DNA from: Streptomyces sp. NBS 14/10
GTDB lineage: Bacteria; Actinomycetota; Actinomycetes; Streptomycetales; Streptomycetaceae
NCBI RefSeq assembly: GCF_002224125.1
Contig: NZ_NCSM01000007.1
Location: 189,839-253,838, forward strand
Length of the DNA stretch: 64,000 nucleotides
Direction: 5' to 3'
Each line of letters starts with the position of its first letter. Position 1 is the stretch's first letter. The translations under genes were made by a program, and so were the position numbers. Below, piece by piece: positions 8,030 through 16,212 of this stretch. The notes beneath the pieces were generated by a model that was not told the DNA's origin, made no database searches, and worked only from the letters and a program-made list of their open reading frames with translations.

Positions 8030-8662
8030 GTGATCCGGGTACTTCTGGTGCACGACTCCCGCTTGCTGCGATCCGGATTGGCAGCGCTGATCGAAGCTGA
8101 ACCGGACATCGAGGTGACGACAACATCGTGGTGCGACGCGCGTAGTCGAGCCCGCGCCGTCCGACCGCACGTATGCGTGGTGGACACGGACTGTCCGGGC
8201 TCCGACGGGGCCGCGAGAAAGGGGGAGTTAGCCAAGATAGCCGGGGGGATATCCGGCGAGAGATCCGGCAAGGACGGCCGGTGCGAACTGCTGGTGCTGG
8301 CGGACGCGGAACGGCCGGGGCCGCTGCGCCGGGCCCACGAGGCGCGAGCCCTCGGCTACATCGACCGGAACGCCTCGCCCGACCGGCTGCTGGACGGCAT
8401 CCGGAGCGTCGCGAACAAGGAGCGTTTCATCGACGACTCCCTGGGCTACGGCTTTCTCCAGGCGGCCCAAATGCCGCTCACCGCACGCGAGTTGAGCGTG
8501 CTCTCACTGGCCGCCGAAGGCGCCTCGATCGCCGAGATCGCCCATAGCCTGCATCTGTCCAACGGGACGATACGCAACTACATGGCCTCCATCACCCGGA
8601 AGACCGGGGCGCGCAACCGCGTGGACGCCATCCGCATCTCGCGGGGCGAGGGCTGGGTCTGA
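8030..8662 (+). CDS. ramR: RamR/AmfR-like LuxR-family response regulator of the lanthipeptide locus
   Basis: The GTG start at 8030 has a good site (GGAGGGA) seven bases upstream; the 210-residue product has a receiver-like N-terminus and a LuxR-type HTH at about 150-210 (LTARELSVLSLAAEGASIAEIAHSLHLSNGTIRNYMA). The receiver is atypical: the acidic pair is HD rather than DD, and the usual lysine before the last strand is missing (GYIDRNAS). It also carries a glycine/lysine-rich insertion around 65-85. Gene order matches ram loci, where RamR activates ramCSAB. Its 3' 159 bp overlap antisense with the transporter gene. Confidence 0.8.
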   Translation: MIRVLLVHDSRLLRSGLAALIEAEPDIEVTTTSWCDARSRARAVRPHVCVVDTDCPGSDGAARKGELAKIAGGISGERSGKDGRCELLVLADAERPGPLRRAHEARALGYIDRNASPDRLLDGIRSVANKERFIDDSLGYGFLQAAQMPLTARELSVLSLAAEGASIAEIAHSLHLSNGTIRNYMASITRKTGARNRVDAIRISRGEGWV

Positions 8663-10585
8663 AGCCCCGGCGCCCAGCAGGTGCCCCGAGCCTCCCGGGC
8701 TGCCCGGGCTCCCCGCGCTCCCCCGGTCTCCCCGGTCTCCCCAGTCCCGCCAGCTTCCCGCGAGGTCGCGGTAGAGCGGTGAGCGCTCCAGCAGCTCGGC
8801 GTGACGGCCGCAGACCGTCTGCCGGCCGTCCATGACCAGCACGCGCTCGGCGCGGCGCGCCGAGCTCACGCGGTGGGCGATCACGATCAGGGTGGTGCCG
8901 GGCCGCCGCGCGAAGGCCCGCTCCGCGCGGGCCTCGGCGGCCGGGTCGAGATGGCAGGTCGCCTCGTCGAGCAGCACCACGGGGGCGGGCGAGAGATACG
9001 CGCGGGCGAGCGCGATCAGCTGGCGCTCCCCCGCGGACAGGGCGCCGGGGTCGACGTCGGCGTACGGCCCGCCGATCCGCGACAGCAGCGCGTCGAGCCC
9101 CACGGCCTCGGCGGCGGCGGCGAGTTCGGCGTCCGTACGGGCCCCGGTGCCCGTCTCCGGGCACAGATAGCGGAGGTTGTCGGCGAGGGTGCCGGAGAAC
9201 ACGTACGCCTCCTGCGGAATCAGCACCCGCAGCGCGGCCGCCCGTACGGCGCCGGACCCCCGTACGGCGCCGGACCCTCGTACGGGCTCCCGTACCGGCC
9301 CCCGTACGGGCTCCCCGCACACCCGGACCTCGCCCGACCGCGGCTCCAGCAGCCCCGCGATCAGCCCCGCCAGCGTGGACTTGCCGATCCCGCTCGGCCC
9401 GACCACGGCCAGATGACCGCCCGCCGGCACATCGAGATCCAGGCCCTCGACGACCGGGGCGGCACGGTCGCCGTACGCGAAGGTGACGGCGCGCAACTCG
9501 ACGGCGGGGGAGGCGGGGCGCGCCGCCGTTCCGTCTGGAGCCGCCGGCCCCGGGCCCGCCCCGTCCCCATCCGGCGCCGTCCCGGCCAGCCGTCTGACCA
9601 CCACCGCCAGCCGGGAGCCGCCCGCGCCGAGGGCCTGCATCAGGCTCTGGAGGGCGGGCAGCAGCGACTGCTGGAGGTAGGCCAGCGCACCCACCAGCGC
9701 GCCCGTCGTGACCCCACGCCCCAGCAGCCACGGGGCGGCCACCAGCAGCAGTACGACGGGCAGCCGCCCGCCCACCCCGATGGCGATCACCCGCACCACG
9801 CCCCACCGGGCGAGGGCGCGGGCCGCCCGGTACTCGGCGTCGATCCGGTCCCCCGCGTCCGCCCCGACCCGCTCCTCCGCCCCCGCCGCCGTGATGTCCC
9901 GCAGCCCGGAGGCGACGGCGCCCAGTGTCTCCGCGATGTTCTCGTCCGCTTCGAGGAACGTCTCCTGCCGGCGGGCCATCGGGCGCAGCGTCGCCAGGAA
10001 CAGCGCCAGCCCGAGGACCATCGGCGGCAGGACGACGAGCAGCAGGACCGGGGCGAGTGAGAAGAGGCCGACCAGGGCGCCGGCGGCGACGAATACGAAC
10101 GAGCGGGAGACCATGACCAGACCGGCGAAGGTGTCGCGGGCGATCTCCACCTGGTGGGTGAGCCGGGAGACCGCCGTAGTGCCCCCGCCCGCGCCCCCAT
10201 CGTCCGTACGCCCCCCACCCGCGCCGCCCACGGCGTGTGTCACCACCCGGCGTACGAGCGCGTCGCGCAGCGGCTCGACGAGGGCGGCCATCGCGCGGTA
10301 GACGCGGCCGGTGCCGTACGCGCCGAGGGCCACGGCCAGCGCTGCGAGCCCCAGCCAGGCGAGCCCGACGCCCCGCTCCCCCGCCAGGAAACCGTCGTCC
10401 AGGGCCCGGGCCAGCGCGTATCCGCTCAGGAAGGTCTGTCCGGACTCCAGCACCGACCACCCGGCGAGCCGCCACAGCACCCGGCGCCGTTCGCGCAGAA
10501 AGCGAATGCCCTCGGCATATGGCCCCGGTCTAACCCCGCGCGCCCCCATCCGGCCGCCCTTTTTGTCCGGCACGGATTCAGCCAC
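8504..10585 (-). CDS. ramB: RamB-like ABC transporter (fused membrane and ATPase domains)
   Basis: I start at GTG 10585, which overlaps the previous transporter's stop by 8 bp and follows a GGGGGAG site. The 693-residue half-transporter has six membrane helices in about 20-330, then an ATPase domain with Walker A GPSGIGKSTL, signature LSAGERQLIALAR, Walker B VVLLDEATCHLD and H-loop IVIAHR. With its partner it should export the lanthipeptide. The last 95 or so residues after the H-loop region are low-complexity (GDRGDRGSAGSPGSPGG) and then run antisense through the regulator gene, which is unusual; the functional protein probably ends earlier in structure. Confidence 0.85.
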   Translation of the reverse strand: MAESVPDKKGGRMGARGVRPGPYAEGIRFLRERRRVLWRLAGWSVLESGQTFLSGYALARALDDGFLAGERGVGLAWLGLAALAVALGAYGTGRVYRAMAALVEPLRDALVRRVVTHAVGGAGGGRTDDGGAGGGTTAVSRLTHQVEIARDTFAGLVMVSRSFVFVAAGALVGLFSLAPVLLLVVLPPMVLGLALFLATLRPMARRQETFLEADENIAETLGAVASGLRDITAAGAEERVGADAGDRIDAEYRAARALARWGVVRVIAIGVGGRLPVVLLLVAAPWLLGRGVTTGALVGALAYLQQSLLPALQSLMQALGAGGSRLAVVVRRLAGTAPDGDGAGPGPAAPDGTAARPASPAVELRAVTFAYGDRAAPVVEGLDLDVPAGGHLAVVGPSGIGKSTLAGLIAGLLEPRSGEVRVCGEPVRGPVREPVRGSGAVRGSGAVRAAALRVLIPQEAYVFSGTLADNLRYLCPETGTGARTDAELAAAAEAVGLDALLSRIGGPYADVDPGALSAGERQLIALARAYLSPAPVVLLDEATCHLDPAAEARAERAFARRPGTTLIVIAHRVSSARRAERVLVMDGRQTVCGRHAELLERSPLYRDLAGSWRDWGDRGDRGSAGSPGSPGGSGHLLGAGASDPALAPRDADGVHAVARPGLPGDGGHVVAYRPVGQMQAMGDLGDRGAFGGQ

Positions 10586-12524
10586 CCTGAACTCCCCCGT
10601 CCGGTTGCGGCACTTCGGATCCGTTCGGCTCGTCGAATACGTCCGGCACATCCAGCGCATTCGGCCTGTTGAGGACATCCAGCTCGCCGGGCACATCCGG
10701 CCCGTCGGGGACATTCGGCCCGTCGGACACATCCGGCGCGGCGAACACCGCCCGGTACCCGTCCAGCGCCCAGAGTTCGGCGTGCCGCCCCGCCGCCCGT
10801 ACCCGCCCGTCCTCCAGCCAGACCACCAGATCCGCGCGGGCCGCCGTCGCCGCGCGGTGGGCGACGATCACGCGGGTGCGGGGCCGGGCGCCCAGGAGGC
10901 GGCCGGACAGGGCCCGGGTCACCCGCAGCTCGGTGACCGTGTCCAGACTCGACGTGGCGTCGTCGAGGATCAGCACCCGGCCCTCATGGGCGAACGCCCG
11001 GGCCAGGCCCAGGCGTTGGGTCTCGCCACCGGACAGCGGCGCGTCCGCGACCGGCGTGTCGTACCCGTCCGGAAGCAGCCGTACGAAGTCGTCGGCGCAG
11101 GCCGCGCGCGCCGCCTCGACGACCCGGCCGGGCGGGGGCGGGGCCGGTCCCAGCGCGATGGTCCCGCCGACCGTCCCGCCGAGCAGCGCCGGGCGCTCGA
11201 AGGCGTAGCCGATCGCGCGGCGCAGCGCGCCGTGGGTGAGCTCGGGCAGCGGCACGCCGTCGAGCAGCACCTCGCCGCCGTCCGGGTCGGCGAGCCGCCC
11301 GGCGATCGCGGCCAGCGTCGACTTGCCGGACCCGGAGCGGCCGACCACGGCGACGCAGCGCCCGCCCGGCACCACCAGATCGACCCCGTGCAGCACTTCG
11401 CGCCCGCCGCGCGCCGCCCGGACCCCGCGCAGTTCCAGCGTCCCGTCCCCCGGCGGCAGCGAGCGCGTGCCGTACGCGGTGGCGGGCTCGGCCAGGACGG
11501 GCGCGAAGCGGCGGGCGACGGTGCGGCTGCGCACCAGGCCGTTGAGGTGGCCGACCAGCATGCCGATGCCGGTGGCCAGCACCGCGTAGCGGGCGGCGGC
11601 CAGCAGAGATCCGACGCTCAGCTCCCCCGCCGTCAGCCGCAGCCCGGCCACGGCGACCACGGCGATCTGCAGCAACGGCACGATCGCGGCGGCCCACGCG
11701 GCGGAGCGCCCCTGGACCCGCCACATGCGATGCCCCTGCCGGCTGAGCTCGGGCAGCGGCGCGAGCACCCGCGCCCGCTCCCTGCCGCCCGTCCCGGCCG
11801 CCGCGATGGTCCGCGCCCCGCCCAGCGCCTCCACCAGGCGGCCCGCGATCTCGCCCTGGCTGTGCTGGTAGCGGGCGACGCTGTCGGTGGTGTCCCGGAC
11901 GAACGAGCGCAGCAGAACGGCGAGCAGCGGCAGCCCGAGGAGGAAGGCGAGGGCGAGCCACGGGTCGATGAGGGCCAGCGCGACCAGCCCGCCGACCGGG
12001 GTGACGACGGCCGCCAGCGCGGAGGCGAGCGCGGTCGGCGCGGTCCCGGCCTGCGCGGCGTTGCCCACCAGCCGGGTCACCAGATCCCCGGCAGCCGTCC
12101 GCCGCCCCGCGCGCGGCCCGGCGCTCAGCGTATGGCGCAGCAGGCGGCGGCGCAGCCAGGCGATCGAGCGGGCGTTGGCGGTGCCGGTGAGGAGGGAGTC
12201 CAGCGCGTCCAGCACCACGAGCAGACAGGTGAGCCCAGCGCTGGCGAGCACCCAGCGTCGGGCCTCGGTGCCGTGGGGGTCGGCGAGCAGGACGTCGAGC
12301 GTACGGCCGAGGACGGCGGGGAGCGCGAGCCCGACGGCGGCGGACGCGGTGGTGAGCCAGAAGACGGCGACGACACGCCCCACGCCGTGCCGCAACGCCC
12401 CCCGCAACAACCGCTCACCGGGGCGGCTGGCGGGCCCGTCGGGGGTGGTCCTATCAGGGGTGGTGACGGTGTCTGCGGTCGTGGTGTCTGCCGGGGTGGC
12501 AACTGTTCGCCGAGGAGTGCACAT
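10578..12524 (-). CDS. ramA: RamA-like ABC transporter (fused membrane and ATPase domains)
   Basis: The 648-residue protein pairs a six-helix exporter domain (about residues 45-320) with an ATPase domain: Walker A GRSGSGKSTLAA, signature LSGGETQRLGLAR, Walker B VLILDDATSSLD and the H-loop IVAHR. It is expected to form a heterodimer with the next gene product for lanthipeptide export, as RamA/RamB do in SapB loci. The C-terminal 50 residues are an acidic Asp-Pro-Val repeat tail (DGPNVPDGPDVPG...), encoded by a minisatellite that runs into the next gene's start. The aspartate of Walker B is followed by Asp instead of the catalytic Glu, consistent with one degenerate site in a heterodimer. Confidence 0.85.
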   Translation of the reverse strand: MCTPRRTVATPADTTTADTVTTPDRTTPDGPASRPGERLLRGALRHGVGRVVAVFWLTTASAAVGLALPAVLGRTLDVLLADPHGTEARRWVLASAGLTCLLVVLDALDSLLTGTANARSIAWLRRRLLRHTLSAGPRAGRRTAAGDLVTRLVGNAAQAGTAPTALASALAAVVTPVGGLVALALIDPWLALAFLLGLPLLAVLLRSFVRDTTDSVARYQHSQGEIAGRLVEALGGARTIAAAGTGGRERARVLAPLPELSRQGHRMWRVQGRSAAWAAAIVPLLQIAVVAVAGLRLTAGELSVGSLLAAARYAVLATGIGMLVGHLNGLVRSRTVARRFAPVLAEPATAYGTRSLPPGDGTLELRGVRAARGGREVLHGVDLVVPGGRCVAVVGRSGSGKSTLAAIAGRLADPDGGEVLLDGVPLPELTHGALRRAIGYAFERPALLGGTVGGTIALGPAPPPPGRVVEAARAACADDFVRLLPDGYDTPVADAPLSGGETQRLGLARAFAHEGRVLILDDATSSLDTVTELRVTRALSGRLLGARPRTRVIVAHRAATAARADLVVWLEDGRVRAAGRHAELWALDGYRAVFAAPDVSDGPNVPDGPDVPGELDVLNRPNALDVPDVFDEPNGSEVPQPDGGVQGG

Positions 12525-12819
12525 AAGGCCGCTTTAGCTCGATCGTGTGATGGTCGGCTCGCAGGCTTGCGGTGCCCCGGGCCGTCCGGGTTAGCGTTGC
12601 TACGCGATCTGGGACGCCGGGCGTGGTGCCAGCGTGCGGGGCCCCCGCTCCACCGGAGTGATGGTTCGGGGCCTCCCCGTCGCCTCTGGCCATGCCCACA
12701 TGGCCAGGTCGTGCAGAGAACTGGCCTCCCGGGATCGGACCACGCACGGGATGCGTGTCGCCGCCCCGGGGCTGAGTATGCCGGGGATCAGTGCGCCCAA
12801 GACCGTTCGGGGCGTGCGG

Positions 12820-12839
12820 CTGAGCAGGCTCCTGCTCAG
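12820..12839. promoter_or_regulatory. 20-bp palindrome
   Basis: CTGAGCAGG and CCTGCTCAG are perfect inverted repeats separated by two bases. The short spacer favours a protein-binding site over an RNA hairpin. It lies about 300 bp upstream of the ramA-like start. Confidence 0.45.
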
Positions 12840-12970
12840 TTCACAGAAACGGTGGAAGAGGCCATGCGGGGCAGGTTCCTCGCCTCCTCTCAAGTGGGGT
12901 GTCGTTCGGGCAGCCAGAGCGGGGCGCCGCCTGGCCGGGCCGGGCGACCGACGCCGAACGGCGCGAAGCG

Positions 12971-13001
12971 CCCCGCGCCGGTCCGGAAGCCCGGCGCGGG
13001 G
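12971..13001 (-). terminator. Second hairpin downstream of the lanthipeptide precursor gene
   Basis: CCCCGCGCCGG (12971-12981) pairs perfectly with CCGGCGCGGGG (12991-13001) around a 9-nt loop. It follows the stronger hairpin at 13035-13066 in the direction of transcription. Confidence 0.6.
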
Positions 13002-13034
13002 CCGCGGGTTGTGGTGGGCCGATCCCCGCGGGGC

Positions 13035-13066
13035 GCGGTCCCGGCGGGTGATGCCGCCGGGACCGC
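13035..13066 (-). terminator. Hairpin 20 bp after the lanthipeptide precursor stop
   Basis: GCGGTCCCGGCGG (13035-13047) and CCGCCGGGACCGC (13054-13066) form a perfect 13-bp stem with a 6-nt loop. A partial terminator just after a precursor gene is common in lanthipeptide operons. It can raise precursor mRNA relative to the downstream transporters. Confidence 0.65.
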
Positions 13067-13086
13067 GATGGTGCGGACCGGTCAGG

Positions 13087-13221
13087 TCACAGGCACAGGA
13101 GGTTGCTGTGCGAGCTGTGCTTGTCACAGAGCAGCAGGCTCACGCTGCTCTCGCCGCCGCCACCGCCGCCGAAGTCCTCGGACTCCTCGGTCTCGAGCGT
13201 CTGAAGGTCGAGCAGTGTCAT
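13087..13221 (-). CDS. ramS: RamS/AmfS-like class III lanthipeptide precursor, 44 residues
   Basis: This small gene starts at ATG 13221 with GAGAGAGGAA upstream and stops with TGA at 13089-13087. The leader begins MTLLDLQ, matching the conserved LDLQ leader element of class III precursors, followed by an acidic stretch and a run of six glycines at about residues 22-27. The core holds two copies of Ser-x2-Ser-x3-Cys: SSVSLLLC and SSHSNLLC. This is exactly the SapB pattern, in which the first Ser is dehydrated, the second forms the ring and SLLLC makes the hydrophobic ring. The product is probably a morphogenic surfactant peptide. It lies between the synthetase and transporter genes, 98 bp after the synthetase stop. 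Confidence 0.93.
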   Translation of the reverse strand: MTLLDLQTLETEESEDFGGGGGGESSVSLLLCDKHSSHSNLLCL

Positions 13222-13319
13222 GGTCGTTCCTCTCTCTCAATATCCCTGGGGATGGGTTTTCTTGCGATTACTTGCGTTTCTTGCGTTTTCTTGCTGCGAC
13301 CCCCTTGCGAGGGCCGGTC

Positions 13320-16055
13320 CTAGGGCCGCCGGAGCGGCGGCAGGAAGGGCAGGCCGACCGGTGCGGCGTGCTGCGGCGGCGCGCAGGCCGCGCCGAGCGC
13401 GAGCAGGCAGCCCGCGGTTCCGGTGGCCAGATCCATCGAAAGGCGCATCATCTGCTCGCCGGGGAAGGCGAGTTGGCCCCGGTACGGCACGGTGTACCAG
13501 CCCAGGCCCGCGATCTGTGCGGCCAGCCGTTCGGGCGCGAGGTCCGGGGTGGTGGTGCGGGCGAGGTGCAGGACCATCCCGGCGCGGCCGTTGAACAGCC
13601 CCGGCTGGGCGTAGTAGCGCAGCGACGCCGCGGCCGCGATACCGCCGCGTACCTCCTCGAAGTCGTCGTCGGCGCGGTGCGCGAGCCAGCTGTCCAGGAC
13701 CGTCCCGATCCCGACGCTTCCCGCGCCCAGGTACGGCATGGTGCGGAACCCCTCGTCGACGAGCAGGGTGCCGTGCCGGTCGCGGACGCAGCGGTCCAGG
13801 TCCTGGCGGAGCGCGGTGGCGGCGAGGTCGAGCAGCGCCGGGTCGCCGGAGTGCTCGTACAGCCGCAGGAAGAGCAGCGCCGGGCCGGTCGCGCCGTGCA
13901 GCAGCCCGGCGCGCTTACCGGTCAGCCGCGCCCCGGCGGCCCCGGCAGCACCCGCAGCCGGGGCCGCCCCTGCTGCCCCGGCCGCCCCGTCCAGCCGGTC
14001 GGCGAGCAACCGTGCCGCCTCGTCGGCCCGCTCGCGCAGCCCCGTCTCGCCGGTCGCCCGGGCGAGGTGGTCCAGCGTCAGGCCGACGCCCGCGAGGCCG
14101 CCGTGCAGATCCGGCGCCAGCCGCTGCCACTTCTCGTCGAGGACCCGCTCGATGAGCTCCAGCGCGCGCTCGGTGTGGCCGAGCCGTTCCAGGACGTACG
14201 CCACGCCCGCCAGCCCGTCGTAGAAGCCGAGCGGGGTGCCGCGCGGGGGCGGGGCGGTGTGCTCGAGCAGCCACTCCTCCCCCGCCTCGAACCGTCCGGC
14301 GCCGGTCTGGTCGAGCACGTGGAGCACCCCCGCCGCGCCGTACGCCACCCCCAGCCCGCCGCCGTCGGCGAACTGGCCGATGTCACCCGGGAAGAGCCGG
14401 TCGTCGCGCTCGGGCGTGGCCGAGGCGCGGATGGCACGGGCCATCGAGTCACGGCTGCGGGGCCAGTCCGCGGGGTCCACGGGGACGTACGAACCGCCGC
14501 CGCGGCCCGTCGCCCCCGCGGTCCCTGCCGAGCCACCGCCGTCCGCCACCCCCGCCGAGCCACCATGCCCGCCGTACGCCCCGTGCCCGTCGCCCGCGAT
14601 CACCTCCACCGCCTCGTCCAAGAAGGCGCGGTCGACCGGGAACTGCCCGGCCGCCACCTCCGCCAGATGGGCCGCCTTCCCGCGGTCCACCACCAGCAGC
14701 GTGGTCATCGGTACGAAGAGGGCGAGCCGTAGACATGCGAGGGCGTAGCGGTCCACCTCGAAGCCGCGGCGGTCGAGCGGGGCGACGAAGCCGGGGTGGG
14801 CGATGGACTGCCGCCGCCCCTCGCCGATATGTGCGGCCGCCTCGAAGTCCAGCAGCATCACGGACAACTCGTCGGGGCTGACCATGATGTTGAACATGTG
14901 CAGGTCGTTGAAGACCACCCCGCGCCCATGGACCGCGGCGACGGCCTCCTCGACCGCGCTGTGGATGCGCAGCGCCCAGCGGGTGTACTCGGCGACCGCG
15001 GCCGGATCCGGCTCGGCGGACAGCAGCGGATGGCGCTGCGCGAAGAAGGAGTTGAGGGTGCGGCCCGCGATGTGGTCCATCACCAGGAAGCGGTGGTCGC
15101 CGAGGGTGAACCAGTCACGTACCTCGGGCGCCACGCCAAGACCCGACAGCCGCTCCAGCGCGGCCTTCTCCCGCTCCAGGCGGGTGACGGCGTCCGCCCC
15201 GTCGGAGGCGAGCCCGGCGTACGGGCGGGCCTCCTTGAGGACCACCTTCGCGCCGGTGCGGGTGTCCGTCCCCACATAGACCCCGCCACCGTTGGAGAAG
15301 TGCAGGGCCTTCTCGATGCGGTACGGGAGGTCGGCGACCGTGGTGGCGTTACGGGCGGCCAGCTGCGGCGCGAGGAAGTCGGGCAGCGTCACCCACTCGG
15401 GGACGTGGAAGGCGGGGTCGCGGCGGTCCGGGACGAGTCTGCCGGACGGGTCCTCGATGGCGGGCACCAGCGTGCCGCCGGCGCCGGAGCCATCGGCGTC
15501 AGCCGCGTCGTCGACGCAGAAGCGCTGCGCGAAGCCGCCGTATCGCACATACAGCGGGCCTTCCCGCCAGCGCAGATCGGTCAGGATGTACGGACCGGGC
15601 TCGCCCGCCAGCAGCTCGCCCAATTCATGGAGAATGGTGTGGAGTTCCGCCTCGTCGGCCGGGTAGATGGTGGCGAACTTCCCACTGGAGCCGCGCCCCG
15701 CGTATTTGGAATTACGCAGGTGCAGCGCATGCGCGGTGGGCACGAATTTAAAAGGTATTTCCCGCGGAACGCAGTAGTCCCAGACCTTGGCCGCGGTCTT
15801 CTCCGCATTGTCGAGGCAGGCCGAGACATGCACCTTCCAGCCCTGGTTCGGCCGGCCCGGCCGAGGGGTCCCATCCTCCAGTACGGGGTTGACGTGCAGC
15901 CAGTCCCCGGAGACGAAGGTCTCCCACCCCTCGGGGGCGGCGCGCTGGGCGGCCTCGTAGCGGGATCCGGAATCCCCGGCATCGGCGGACAGTCGGTCCG
16001 GGGTCTCATAGAAATATCTGTCGGCAAGACAGAAGACCTCATACCTCTTGTCCAT
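13320..16055 (-). CDS. ramC: Class III lanthipeptide synthetase, RamC/LanKC type
   Basis: The 911-residue protein starts at ATG 16055 with GAGGGGGA upstream. It is predicted to phosphorylate Ser in the precursor, eliminate phosphate and form the (methyl)labionin or lanthionine rings. The lyase domain covers about 1-215 (MDKRYEVFCLADRYFYETP opening is typical). The kinase-like domain covers 235-480, with Lys274 (VVLKEARPY), Asp384/Asn389 (NDLHMFN) and Asp403 (LLDFEAA). The LanC-like domain covers about 490-911 and shows the toroid motifs GGLAGVGLTL and LHGATGPALL. It lacks the Cys-His zinc ligands of true LanC, as in the RamC family. It is the first gene of the ram operon. Confidence 0.92.
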   Translation of the reverse strand: MDKRYEVFCLADRYFYETPDRLSADAGDSGSRYEAAQRAAPEGWETFVSGDWLHVNPVLEDGTPRPGRPNQGWKVHVSACLDNAEKTAAKVWDYCVPREIPFKFVPTAHALHLRNSKYAGRGSSGKFATIYPADEAELHTILHELGELLAGEPGPYILTDLRWREGPLYVRYGGFAQRFCVDDAADADGSGAGGTLVPAIEDPSGRLVPDRRDPAFHVPEWVTLPDFLAPQLAARNATTVADLPYRIEKALHFSNGGGVYVGTDTRTGAKVVLKEARPYAGLASDGADAVTRLEREKAALERLSGLGVAPEVRDWFTLGDHRFLVMDHIAGRTLNSFFAQRHPLLSAEPDPAAVAEYTRWALRIHSAVEEAVAAVHGRGVVFNDLHMFNIMVSPDELSVMLLDFEAAAHIGEGRRQSIAHPGFVAPLDRRGFEVDRYALACLRLALFVPMTTLLVVDRGKAAHLAEVAAGQFPVDRAFLDEAVEVIAGDGHGAYGGHGGSAGVADGGGSAGTAGATGRGGGSYVPVDPADWPRSRDSMARAIRASATPERDDRLFPGDIGQFADGGGLGVAYGAAGVLHVLDQTGAGRFEAGEEWLLEHTAPPPRGTPLGFYDGLAGVAYVLERLGHTERALELIERVLDEKWQRLAPDLHGGLAGVGLTLDHLARATGETGLRERADEAARLLADRLDGAAGAAGAAPAAGAAGAAGARLTGKRAGLLHGATGPALLFLRLYEHSGDPALLDLAATALRQDLDRCVRDRHGTLLVDEGFRTMPYLGAGSVGIGTVLDSWLAHRADDDFEEVRGGIAAAASLRYYAQPGLFNGRAGMVLHLARTTTPDLAPERLAAQIAGLGWYTVPYRGQLAFPGEQMMRLSMDLATGTAGCLLALGAACAPPQHAAPVGLPFLPPLRRP

Positions 16056-16212
16056 CGCGTCCCCCTCGGCGTGATGGGCTAGACATTTCCACGCCACCAC
16101 CGAGGGGAACAGTCACATCCGTCATGAAGAGACCGTGCAATACGCATGAGTAAGTTCGATGAACTGAAGTTCGAAACTATGAACTACAGTTCGGCACTAC
16201 AGTTCGACATTA
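16056..16212 (-). promoter_or_regulatory. Promoter region of the ram operon
   Basis: This AT-richer stretch separates the ferredoxin stop from the synthetase start. It contains two GAACTnnAGTTC dyads and additional AGTTCG half sites. It is the natural place for activator binding in front of ramC. Confidence 0.65.
16161..16206. promoter_or_regulatory. Two GAACTnnAGTTC dyads 20 bp apart plus half site
   Basis: Dyads lie at 16161-16172 (GAACTGAAGTTC) and 16181-16192 (GAACTACAGTTC). The surrounding 20-bp units match at 15 of 20 positions. A third AGTTCG half site lies at 16201-16206. Two helical turns of spacing suggest cooperative binding on one DNA face, 106-150 bp upstream of the ramC-like start. 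Confidence 0.6.

Larger units (their letters stand above)
12525..13086. other. 562-bp gap between precursor gene and transporters
   Basis: No convincing gene is seen on either strand. The minus-strand side next to the precursor gene holds two strong hairpins (12971-13001 and 13035-13066). A 20-bp near-perfect palindrome lies at 12820-12839. The length suggests that the transporter pair may have its own promoter here. Confidence 0.5.

Noticed and set aside
12600..13127. A 175-residue minus-strand frame in the ram locus gap
   Set aside because: It overlaps the precursor gene in another frame and both hairpins, and has shadow-like composition.
10311..14732. A 1473-codon open frame on the plus strand across the transporter and lanthipeptide synthetase genes
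   Set aside because: It is antisense to well-supported genes, has Arg/Gly/Pro-rich composition typical of GC-rich shadow frames, and crosses the precursor gene and hairpins.
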